This document shows positions 42,504-50,307 of a stretch of DNA of 64,000 nucleotides, in pieces. Position numbers and translations under genes: made by a program. The stretch comes from Oculatella sp. LEGE 06141. GTDB taxonomy: Bacteria; Cyanobacteriota; Cyanobacteriia; Elainellales; Elainellaceae. The number at the start of each line of letters is the position of its first letter. The stretch's first letter is position 1. The stretch spans positions 19,644 to 83,643 of the forward strand of contig NZ_JADEWO010000032.1 in the NCBI RefSeq assembly GCF_015207605.1, written 5' to 3'. The notes beneath the pieces were generated by a model that worked only from the letters and a program-made list of their open reading frames with translations, was not told where the DNA came from and did no database searches.

Positions 42504-44606
42504 CTAGTTGGGAAAATGCACAATGATCATCGGTGTTTCAGGTTGCTTACGGGCGATCGCCTCTGGTTGTCGCCCCATAACGGGTTGGCCGACTCGATAG
42601 GTATCGGCAATGAGCATCAGCAAATCTCCTTCGCGCAACAGTTTAAACACCTGACCCACCAATGTTCCGCGAAGCTGTTCCACGGAAATGTCATCATCCT
42701 GTTTGGCGGAATCCAGTTTTGCCTTGTGTTGGCCGCTGCGGCTCACATCGAGCAAGTGTAGCGGCGCTTTTAGCTCTGCGGCCAAGGTCTTTGCCAGTGC
42801 CAGAGTTTGGATGTAGCGAGGCGATGATTCTTCCACATCCGAGAGGGCTAGCAGCACCCGTTGAGTGTTTTCGATTGGCTGGGGGAACCGCGTAATGAGA
42901 ACGGGCATGGTGGTCAGGCGCACCACATTATCTAACACGCTGCCAAAGAAGTTGTCGCGATAGGTGGAGTAGCCTTTCCAGCCGCAAATCACCAGGCTGG
43001 CGTTGCGCTCATTTGCGGCTCGCACGATACCCAGATCAATTGAGTCATCCACCCGGCCTATCGGTTCCACGTTGGCAACGGCTGAATGGGCGATCGCCAC
43101 GGCTGCATCTAACAACTGCTGCTGCTGAATTTTGGCTTCAGCCGGAATACGTCCCCCCTGGTCGGCCAGGATATGAAAGGGCAATAGGGTACCCCCTGCT
43201 CCTTTAGCGAGGATAATCGCTAGCTGCAACAGGTTGTCTTCGGTGTTGGGGTTAGCCACCGGAACCAGGACGCGATCGCCCAACTGATGCTGATCTTGCT
43301 GCGTTGCAGCAGGGATCTCTGGCTTCATCTGCTTACCCCAACGCTCGGTGATCCAGGGTGAGGCAATGCAGCTCACTAAAATCATGACAATAATGCCGTT
43401 AACGGTTAGCTCATCAACCAGTTCAATGTTGAAGGCAACGGTAATGGCAGCCAGGGTGGATGCAGCCTGAGCCACCGACAGCCCAAACGTTACCATGGTG
43501 CTGGGAAACGGCCACTTAAAAAAGAATTTTCCGGGTACCCAGGCAGCCAGAAACTTGCTAGCCAGCTCGGCAGCTACGATGACCCCAGCTACCAGAATCG
43601 ATCGCGGCTCTTTCACCAGAATCAACGGGTCAACCAGCATTCCTACCGAGATCAGGAAGAAGGGCACAAACAGCGTATTGCCAATGAACTGAATCCGGTT
43701 CATCAACGGACTCAGTTGCGGAATAATTTGGGTGATGGCGATGCCTGCTAAGAACGCGCCAACAATCGGTTCAATTTCAATTAGTCCGGCAATGTAAGAC
43801 ACCACAAACAGAGCCGCAAGAACAAACAAGAATTCTGCACTTTCATCATGGCCGAACTGGCGGAAAAACCAGCGTCCTAGCTTTGGCACGCCCCACAACG
43901 TAGCAAAGGTATAAATTGCCAAAGATGGGATTAAGAACAGCCAAAAGTTAAGGGTCAGGTTTCCTTCATTGGCTTTCACCACCACCGCCAACACTAACAG
44001 AGCCAGCACGTTTGTAATAATGGTTCCACCCAGCGTCGCCGTTACCGAGGGGGCACGCATAATTCCCAGTCGAGCCAAAATGGGCAGGGCGACCAGCGTA
44101 TGAGAGGCCAAACAAGAGGCCACCAGAATAGAGGCCAGGAAACTGTATTGCAACAGCAGCATAACTGCCGTACCGAAGATCATCGGTATAGCAAACGTTA
44201 GCAACCCAAAGGTGACTGCTTTTCCGGCATTGCGTTTGAGGTCGTCCAGACTTGTTTCTAGCCCACCGAGAAACATGAGAAACAGCAAGCCTACGGTGCC
44301 CAGTAAGACGATGGTGCTGTCTCGCTCTAGCACCCCCAGCCCATAGGGCCCAACGATGACCCCCGCCAGAATTAAGCCAATAATTCCCGGCATCCGTAAC
44401 CGTTCAAACAGTAGCGGAGCAACCAGCATAATCGCCATGATCACCAGAAACACGGCGACTGGGTCTGTAATGGGTTCTACCAACTGAGCAATCGTAGGAT
44501 GAGTTACCGGATTCCATACCGAATTCAAGCCGATGGATGCCATTCGCTCATACCAGGGATTCATCCAGATAAACCAGAGATGTTCCACAAAAAGTCGCTC
44601 CTCCAT
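42504..44606 (-). CDS. CPA2-family cation:proton antiporter with C-terminal universal stress domains
   Basis: A 700-residue monovalent cation/proton antiporter of the KefB/GerN type. About 12 membrane helices (45-430) carry FLMFLGGLETSLDDLKRNAGK and GLIEIEPIVGAFLAGIAIT, the CPA2 core with the paired acidic and Asn residues. The cytoplasmic C-terminus (about 440-700) contains two universal-stress-protein-like repeats (DRVLVPVANPNTEDNLLQLA and RVLLALSDVEESSPRYIQ) that may bind nucleotide and gate transport. It shows no TrkA-N (RCK) domain. The ATG start is clear. It is divergent from the CPA1 antiporter gene, with 310 bp between the starts, and 36 bp separate it from the methyltransferase downstream. 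Confidence 0.92.
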   Translation of the reverse strand: MEERLFVEHLWFIWMNPWYERMASIGLNSVWNPVTHPTIAQLVEPITDPVAVFLVIMAIMLVAPLLFERLRMPGIIGLILAGVIVGPYGLGVLERDSTIVLLGTVGLLFLMFLGGLETSLDDLKRNAGKAVTFGLLTFAIPMIFGTAVMLLLQYSFLASILVASCLASHTLVALPILARLGIMRAPSVTATLGGTIITNVLALLVLAVVVKANEGNLTLNFWLFLIPSLAIYTFATLWGVPKLGRWFFRQFGHDESAEFLFVLAALFVVSYIAGLIEIEPIVGAFLAGIAITQIIPQLSPLMNRIQFIGNTLFVPFFLISVGMLVDPLILVKEPRSILVAGVIVAAELASKFLAAWVPGKFFFKWPFPSTMVTFGLSVAQAASTLAAITVAFNIELVDELTVNGIIVMILVSCIASPWITERWGKQMKPEIPAATQQDQHQLGDRVLVPVANPNTEDNLLQLAIILAKGAGGTLLPFHILADQGGRIPAEAKIQQQQLLDAAVAIAHSAVANVEPIGRVDDSIDLGIVRAANERNASLVICGWKGYSTYRDNFFGSVLDNVVRLTTMPVLITRFPQPIENTQRVLLALSDVEESSPRYIQTLALAKTLAAELKAPLHLLDVSRSGQHKAKLDSAKQDDDISVEQLRGTLVGQVFKLLREGDLLMLIADTYRVGQPVMGRQPEAIARKQPETPMIIVHFPN

Positions 44607-44916
44607 GTATGGACGTGAGTGTAACGACTGGCTACTTTAGCCGTGTCTGCCTCTCGATGTAGCGCCTACGATCGCGATCACAAACTGTCATTGCTCGAAA
44701 TTATCATCACTTATTTTTGGAGCCGCCTACCTGTGGTTTCAAAATCCTGCCTTAAGGAATAGGGGATTTGCAGGCGATCGCCAGCGTACCTGCTTTGGCA
44801 ACCACCTCATGTTGAACGAACTGGAACAGAGAACTGCTGCACCAGAGAGAGCTGATCACTGCCCCGTTTCTAATCTAAATTGGGGGGTGAGCAAACGTTG
44901 CCGATAAAAATGTCTT
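44607..44916. other. Divergent promoter region of two antiporter genes
   Basis: The 310 bp between the starts of the CPA2 and CPA1 antiporters contain no gene. Both promoters must lie here. I see no strong inverted repeat. Confidence 0.5.
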
Positions 44917-46488
44917 ATGGTGCTTGAATCTGGTTTAAGTGAAGCAGGAATTGAGCAGAATCTGAAACAGTTTCTTTTGGTTCTCTCCGTCTCACTGAGT
45001 GTTGCAACACTTTCCCAAATTGTGAGCTGGTTTCGCCAAATCCCTTACACCTTGCTGCTGGTAATTGTGGGATTGGGTCTGGCGTTTGTGGATGTGCGCC
45101 TGGTGAACCTGTCACCCGAACTGATTTTGTCCATCTTTTTGCCGCCGCTGCTGTTTGAGGCCGCCTGGAATTTGAAGTGGTCGCGGCTGAAGCGGGATCT
45201 GGTACCGATCTGCCTCTATGCCATTGTTGGTGTGATTATCTCGATCGCTGGAGTGGCCTTTAGCCTCGATCAATGGGCTGGAGTGCCGATCGCCACGGCG
45301 CTGTTGGTTGGTGCTAGCCTTTCGGCGACCGACCCCATTTCGGTGACGGCATTATTTCGGGAACTGGGTGCCAGCAAACGGCTGACCACGCTGTTAGAGG
45401 GCGAAAGCCTATTCAATGACGGCATGGCGGTGGTGGCCTTCAGCTTTCTGGTTGCCATTCCGCTCGGCAGAGCCAACCTGGAACTGCCCGTCATTATCGG
45501 TAGTTTTATTGCGGTCGTGGGAATTGGGATCGGGGTCGGTGGGTTAATTGGCTATGGCATTTCCTATCTCACCCAACGGTTCGATTTGCCGCTGGTTGAA
45601 CAGTCTTTGACGCTGGTTGCAGCCTATGGAATCTACCTGCTGACCGAAGAGTTGGGCGGTTCTGGGGTAATTGGGGTGGTAACGGGTGGCTTAATTTTGG
45701 GCAATTTTGGCTCCCGCATTGGCATGAACCCGCGCACTCGAATTATTGTGACGGAGTTTTGGGAGTTTCTGGCATTTTTTGTTAACTCCATTGTGTTTCT
45801 GCTCATTGGCGACCAGATCGAGTTTGCCATCCTGGGTGAAAATCTGGGCACCATTGCCATCACGATCGCCGCCATGATTGCAACCCGCGCCATCGCCATC
45901 TATGGGTTGGGCAGCTTCAGCAATTGGACGGTGCGCTCGGAGATTCCCTGGAGCGATCGCACCGTGTTGTGGTGGGGGGGGTTACGCGGCTCCGTATCGA
46001 TCGCGCTTGCCCTCAGCGTTCCGGTTGTCCTTTCAGAACGCGAAGAGATTATTGCCACCGTTTTTGGAGTGGTGCTGTTTACCCTGCTGGTTCAGGGGTT
46101 GACCACCAAACCGCTCCTTCAAGCCTTAAACCTGATTGGCGATCAGTCCCTGCGGCAGGAATATGTGGAACTGACCGCCCGCCAGGTTGCTCTGGATCGC
46201 GTGTTAGATCATTTGCAGCAATCGGATCGGCCTCCCGGCATCGAAGAGGATTTATACCGATATCAAACAGCGCTGCTGCGGGGCGAGCTAGAACGGCTGC
46301 AAACTGCCCTGGAAAAGCTGCAAGCGAAACATCCAAACTTGCAGGAGTTTGCCGTTGAGCAGTTTCAGTCGGAGTTGCTGGCGATCGAAGCGGATACCTA
46401 TGCCGAACTGGTGCGGCTGGGGCGGCTCAACCGTGAACTTTCGCCCTTTCTGCAAACAGCCTTGGAAGGAAGTGTTACAGACAGCTAA
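44917..46488 (+). CDS. CPA1-family Na+/H+ antiporter
   Basis: A 523-residue NhaP-type antiporter that exchanges sodium (or potassium) for protons and supports salt and pH balance. Twelve membrane helices (about 15-410) include the CPA1 motifs FLPPLLFEAAWNLKW, LVGASLSATDPISVTALFRE with the key TDP, LLEGESLFNDGMAVVAF with the essential ND pair and WGGLRGSVSIALALS. A cytoplasmic helical tail of about 110 residues follows. All catalytic acidic residues are present, so function is expected. It probably acts in the plasma membrane or thylakoid; the sequence does not tell which. The TPR gene lies 253 bp downstream on the same strand. Confidence 0.94.
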   Translation: MVLESGLSEAGIEQNLKQFLLVLSVSLSVATLSQIVSWFRQIPYTLLLVIVGLGLAFVDVRLVNLSPELILSIFLPPLLFEAAWNLKWSRLKRDLVPICLYAIVGVIISIAGVAFSLDQWAGVPIATALLVGASLSATDPISVTALFRELGASKRLTTLLEGESLFNDGMAVVAFSFLVAIPLGRANLELPVIIGSFIAVVGIGIGVGGLIGYGISYLTQRFDLPLVEQSLTLVAAYGIYLLTEELGGSGVIGVVTGGLILGNFGSRIGMNPRTRIIVTEFWEFLAFFVNSIVFLLIGDQIEFAILGENLGTIAITIAAMIATRAIAIYGLGSFSNWTVRSEIPWSDRTVLWWGGLRGSVSIALALSVPVVLSEREEIIATVFGVVLFTLLVQGLTTKPLLQALNLIGDQSLRQEYVELTARQVALDRVLDHLQQSDRPPGIEEDLYRYQTALLRGELERLQTALEKLQAKHPNLQEFAVEQFQSELLAIEADTYAELVRLGRLNRELSPFLQTALEGSVTDS

Positions 46489-46497
46489 GCGAACTAT

Positions 46498-46519
46498 CCG
46501 CAACAGAGCCGCAACAGAG
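46498..46519. repeat. 11-bp tandem duplication after the CPA1 gene
   Basis: CCGCAACAGAG is present twice in perfect tandem, beginning 10 bp after the stop codon. Confidence 0.9.
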
Positions 46520-46689
46520 CGGTTATCCAGTTCAGATCTGTCCCGTGACACCTTCCCGTTTCAACGAAAGCTGGGAACTATAAGTCAATATCACGGGTGC
46601 GATCGCGGCAGAGCAATGCGGTTCATCGTTCTCAGGAGCGGTGGCTTCAGTAACCTGACCGAACTATTACTGAATTCTGTGTTATTAAA

Positions 46690-46729
46690 TATACCGCTGG
46701 GTATACTCTGTTCAGGGTAAACTCTGAAC
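46690..46729 (+). promoter_or_regulatory. Two small hairpins in the leader of the TPR gene
   Basis: TATACC-GCTG-GGTATA and GTTCAG-N8-CTGAAC lie in tandem ending about 12 bp before the TPR start codon. They may mark an operator or structure the leader RNA; no regulator is identified. Confidence 0.3.
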
Positions 46730-46741
46730 CCGGATAGTTTT

Positions 46742-47557
46742 ATGAGTCAGCATCAAGACCTGCACACCTGGTTAAGTCAGGGAACCGCACTGTACCAAGT
46801 TGGACGATATGAAGGAGCGATCGCCCGATTCGATAAGTTCTTAAAAGCGCAGCCGAAGCATGTAGACGGCTGGGAACAGCGAGGATTTGCGCTCTATCAT
46901 CTGGGGGCTTACGAAGAAGCGCTTGCCAGTTTTGAAACCGCTCTGCAACTCAAGCCTAAGCATAATCTGGCATGGCACGGCAAAGGATTAGCGCTGGCAA
47001 AATTGGGCAAGTACGAAGAGGCGATCGACAGTTTTGCCAGGGCACTCAAGCTCAACCCTGATGATGACAAAGCCTGGTACAACCACGGGCACGCACTGTC
47101 TTGCCTCTACCGCTATAAAGAAGCAGTGGTTAGCTTTGCCCATACCGTTGAACTGAGGCCATCTTATTATCGAGCGTGGTACAGCCGTGCTGTAGCGCTG
47201 GCGGCACTGCGTCAGTATGATGATTCGCTTGCCAACCTCGATACCGTGCTGACGTTAAAGCAAGACTGCTACTATGCCTGGAACTACCGGGGGTTGGTGC
47301 TGTGCAAGCTGAATCGTTATCCCGAAGCGATGGTTAGCTTTGAGCGATCGCTCAAACATCGCGCCGACAACCCCAACGCCTGGTATGGCAAGGCATGTAC
47401 TTGTGCGTTGCAGGGCGACATTGAGCAGGCCGTTAAATTTTTGCATCGGGCGATCGTGCTGAGTCCAAACTTGTATCGAGTGATGGCACAAACCGACGCT
47501 AGCTTTGACAACGTGCGGGAAGACGAACAGTTTCAAGCGCTCATTCTTAATCGCTAG
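46742..47557 (+). CDS. Tetratricopeptide repeat protein
   Basis: A 271-residue soluble protein made of about seven TPR motifs of 34 residues from residue 7 to 240. A clear example is AWHGKGLALAKLGKYEEAID followed by SFARALKLNPDDDKA; the conserved W-G-Y-A-F-A-P positions are regular. TPR solenoids hold other proteins, and in cyanobacteria many of them serve photosystem or envelope biogenesis, but the sequence does not show a specific partner. There is no signal peptide or membrane segment, so it is cytoplasmic. The C-terminus (LSPNLYRVMAQTDASFDNV) is a half motif. The aldo/keto reductase follows after 116 bp. Confidence 0.9.
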   Translation: MSQHQDLHTWLSQGTALYQVGRYEGAIARFDKFLKAQPKHVDGWEQRGFALYHLGAYEEALASFETALQLKPKHNLAWHGKGLALAKLGKYEEAIDSFARALKLNPDDDKAWYNHGHALSCLYRYKEAVVSFAHTVELRPSYYRAWYSRAVALAALRQYDDSLANLDTVLTLKQDCYYAWNYRGLVLCKLNRYPEAMVSFERSLKHRADNPNAWYGKACTCALQGDIEQAVKFLHRAIVLSPNLYRVMAQTDASFDNVREDEQFQALILNR

Positions 47558-47570
47558 GGCGTAACCCCAC

Positions 47571-47650
47571 TTACTTGCTAACCCGCCGATAGTCTATCTA
47601 CTCTATAAAGTGCGGCCTCATCGCTGCTAGAGCGGCTAACTAGCAAGTAA
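47571..47650. repeat. Inverted-repeat element between TPR and reductase genes
   Basis: The perfect 10-bp inverted repeats TTACTTGCTA and TAGCAAGTAA lie 60 bp apart. An inner CCGC pairs with GCGG. No coding frame crosses it and no T-run follows. Confidence 0.55.
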
Positions 47651-47673
47651 CACTTCCGGTTGATGATATCCCT

Positions 47674-48855
47674 ATGCAATATCGACGGTTTGGGCGTACA
47701 GACCTTTCTATGCCCGTATTCTCCTGCGGCGGAATGCGCTATCAGTATAAATGGCAAGATGTCCCAGGCTGGCAAATTTCGCGCGACAGCCAGATTAACC
47801 TGGAAAACACGATTCGACGGGCGATCGACGTGGGTATTTGTCACATTGAAACGGCGCGGGGCTACGGTACATCCGAGCTACAGCTAGGGCGAATTTTGCC
47901 CACGCTGCCTAGAGATCAAATCATTGTGCAAACCAAGATTAGCCCAACGGAGAACCCAAAGGACTTTCGTCAAACGTTAGAAACGTCGCTGAATCATTTG
48001 AGGCTGGAATCGGTAGACCTGCTCGGTTTGCACGGCATTAACACACCTGAACTGTTGCAGCAGAGCGTTCGTCCTGGCGGCTGTCTGGATGTTGCTAAAT
48101 CGTTTCAGCGGCAGGGACGGGTTCGGTTTATTGGCTTTTCCACCCATGCTCCAACTTCTGTGATTTTGGACGCGATCGCCACCAACCAGTTCGACTATGT
48201 CAATTTGCACTGGTATTACATTAACCAGAGCAACTGGGCGGCGATCGAAGCCGCTACCCGGCACGACATGGGCGTATTTATCATCAGCCCATCTGATAAG
48301 GGAGGGATGCTTTACAAACCGTCTCCGAAACTGGTGGACTTATGTTATCCGCTGAGTCCAATGGTGTTTAACGACCTGTTTTGCTTGAGCCATCCGCAAG
48401 TGCATACCCTCAGTGTTGGCGCGTCTTGCCCAACGGATTTTGATGAACACCTCAAAGCCGTCGCTTTGCTCGACCAGGCCAAACACATTTTGCCGCCTAT
48501 TCTCAACAAGCTGGAGCAAGAAGCGATCGCCACCTTGGGCGAAGAGTGGTATCACACCTGGCACGTTGGCCTACCCACACCCGATCGCACTCCTGGCGGC
48601 CTCAACATCTGGACAATTCTGTGGCTGCGAAATTTAGCTTTGGCCTATGACATGGTGGACTATGCCCGAACTCGATACAACATGTTGGGCAATGCCGGAC
48701 ACTGGCTTCCCGGTGCAAAAGCCGATCGCGTCAACCAGCTTGATCTCAGTTCGTGTTTGGCTGCTAGTCCTCATGCTGACAAAATTCCCACCCTTTTAGC
48801 CGAGGCCGATCGGTTATTGGGGGGGCAGTCTGTGCAACGGCTATCTCAGCAGTAG
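47674..48855 (+). CDS. Aldo/keto reductase family oxidoreductase
   Basis: A 393-residue NADPH-dependent reductase with a TIM-barrel fold. The start MQYRRFGRTDLSMPVFSCGG is typical. The catalytic Tyr is in ETARGYGTSELQLG, Lys in VQTKISPTENP and His in LLGLHGINTPEL. The usual catalytic Asp of the tetrad is replaced by Glu59 in this reading, which may lower or alter activity. A C-terminal extension of about 90 residues beyond the barrel contains Cys residues (for example LSSCLAASPHADKIP), though too few for a certain iron-sulphur site. Substrate is unknown. The stop codon is part of a 12-bp triple repeat. Confidence 0.88.
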   Translation: MQYRRFGRTDLSMPVFSCGGMRYQYKWQDVPGWQISRDSQINLENTIRRAIDVGICHIETARGYGTSELQLGRILPTLPRDQIIVQTKISPTENPKDFRQTLETSLNHLRLESVDLLGLHGINTPELLQQSVRPGGCLDVAKSFQRQGRVRFIGFSTHAPTSVILDAIATNQFDYVNLHWYYINQSNWAAIEAATRHDMGVFIISPSDKGGMLYKPSPKLVDLCYPLSPMVFNDLFCLSHPQVHTLSVGASCPTDFDEHLKAVALLDQAKHILPPILNKLEQEAIATLGEEWYHTWHVGLPTPDRTPGGLNIWTILWLRNLALAYDMVDYARTRYNMLGNAGHWLPGAKADRVNQLDLSSCLAASPHADKIPTLLAEADRLLGGQSVQRLSQQ

Positions 48856-48879
48856 TCTCAGCAGTAGTCTCAACAGCAG
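48844..48879. repeat. 12-bp tandem repeat, three copies, overlapping a stop codon
   Basis: TCTCAGCAGTAG occurs twice in perfect tandem, then once as TCTCAACAGCAG. The first copy contains the last two codons and TAG stop of the reductase gene. Confidence 0.95.
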
Positions 48880-48897
48880 TGATGTCGGTTCAATGTC

Positions 48898-49350
48898 CTA
48901 TTCGGCATCGTGCTGTTCTTTTTGCTCTGCCGCTGGCGGTTTAGACGATTTCATCTGTTCGTTTAAGTGCTGCAAGTACTTTTGAGTCGCCTGTTGCTGC
49001 ACTCTGGCGGCAGCTATCACCTGCTTCGTTGCCTTGACATGAATATCGGTTGCTTTGGAATGCTCGTCAACCGCTTTAGTGTAGACTTGCCGAGAGTTGT
49101 TTCCTGGCTCTTGCTCGGCTATTTCTACATAGTGTTCTGACCGTTGGGCATGGTGTTGAATCGCTTTGCCAACTTGTTCAACCGTGTTTCCCAAATCATC
49201 CGAGGTGTGGTGGCACTGCTGAATCCTTTTGCCGATCGCCTCTATGCGCTTGCCGTGCTGTTCGGCTTCCTGGGCATGTCTACGAGCAACCTGAGCGGTT
49301 TCAGGCAATATTGGCTTGCCAGGAGGTTCTGTAGAGTCTATAGAGTTCAT
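48898..49350 (-). CDS. His- and Gln-rich helical protein, unknown function
   Basis: A 150-residue, low-complexity, mostly helical protein. It is rich in His, Gln, Lys and Glu (AQEAEQHGKRIEAIGKRIQQ, QHHAQRSEHYVEIAEQ, VQQQATQKYLQHLNEQ) and has no signal peptide or membrane segment. The pattern of hydrophobic residues suggests long amphipathic helices, possibly a coiled coil; His clusters could bind metal. I know no family for it. The frame runs without interruption from the ATG, but a ribosome binding site is poor, so its status as a gene is likely rather than certain. It faces away from the CheB gene. Confidence 0.55.
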   Translation of the reverse strand: MNSIDSTEPPGKPILPETAQVARRHAQEAEQHGKRIEAIGKRIQQCHHTSDDLGNTVEQVGKAIQHHAQRSEHYVEIAEQEPGNNSRQVYTKAVDEHSKATDIHVKATKQVIAAARVQQQATQKYLQHLNEQMKSSKPPAAEQKEQHDAE

Positions 49351-49665
49351 AAATTCTGTAGAGTCTTTGCTGTTTTACACTCCCCAAAGTCGAGGGAGTT
49401 GAGGAGCGGTTGGAGTGTCACTCAGCACTTTGTAAAACACCCGTTTAGATGACAGATGGCTACAACCTGGATTGTGTCCCTCAGGTAGCGGTGTGTTGGA
49501 TGACAACTCACTGCCTGGTGTTTCAGTTAACTTTAGTGTTTAAGATAAGATAGCCTCACCTATCTGGAGATAGGCTTAACTCACAGCGGTTCACGATACG
49601 TTGGTATTGGGCTTGGGGCTAGCGTTTCATCAAGTTAAACAACTCATGGTGTGGCTTAAAGAAAC
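49351..49665. other. Leader region of the CheB-CheR gene cluster
   Basis: About 315 bp without a gene. The hairpin CCTATC-TGGA-GATAGG lies at about 49559-49574. A 13-bp direct repeat TTCTGTAGAGTCT spans the start of the upstream divergent gene and this region. Confidence 0.45.
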
Positions 49666-50307
49666 GTGACAAGTTTAGGCACAGAAGATACTTACAACCA
49701 TCCGCCTCAGTTGGTGCCGTCATCATTTGACATTGTTGCGATCGCCACATCTGCGGGGGGGCTACAGGCTCTCAGCCAACTCTTGGCGAACTTGCCTGCC
49801 ACATTTCCTGTGCCTGTGGTGGTGGTGCAACACCTTGAGCCGAGTCGGCGATCGCTGTTAGATGTGATTCTTGACCGTGTTACTGGCCTGCTGGTTAAGC
49901 AAGCGGAAAACGGAGAGCAATTGCAGCCAGGAACGGTTTACATTGCTCCCTCTAACTATCATCTGTTGGTAAACTTAGACAGAACGCTAACTCTCGACCA
50001 AACGGTAGCGGTCAACTTTGTTCGACCTTCGGCTGACATTCTCTTTCGGTCTGTTGCCAGCAGTTATGGCAAGCGGGCGATCGCGGTGGTGTTAACCGGG
50101 ACAGGAAGCGATGGTGCCGAAGGGATTCGGGCAATCAAAGCGAATCAAGGAATTGTAATCGCCCAAGATGAGACGGCTGAGTTTTTTGGGATGCCCAATG
50201 CCGCTATTCGCACGCAAAACGTCGATTTTGTGCTGTCCCTGATTCAAATCGCTTCAGCGTTAACTCAGCTCGTTAATCAAGGGCACTGGAATCAAGGTGC
50301 TGAATGA
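49666..50307 (+). CDS. Stand-alone CheB methylesterase
   Basis: CheB removes methyl groups from, or deamidates, methyl-accepting receptors. This 213-residue form has only the catalytic domain, without a receiver domain. The catalytic triad is present: Ser in IAIATSAGGLQAL (about residue 29), His in VVQHLEPSRR (about 55) and Asp in LTGTGSDGAEGIRAI. The start is GTG (MTSLGTEDT). The last codons overlap the first codon of the CheR gene as ATGA (4 bp), which indicates translational coupling. In other bacteria CheB and CheR of this class are fused in one protein with PAS and kinase domains; here they are separate genes in the same order. Confidence 0.92.
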   Translation: MTSLGTEDTYNHPPQLVPSSFDIVAIATSAGGLQALSQLLANLPATFPVPVVVVQHLEPSRRSLLDVILDRVTGLLVKQAENGEQLQPGTVYIAPSNYHLLVNLDRTLTLDQTVAVNFVRPSADILFRSVASSYGKRAIAVVLTGTGSDGAEGIRAIKANQGIVIAQDETAEFFGMPNAAIRTQNVDFVLSLIQIASALTQLVNQGHWNQGAE

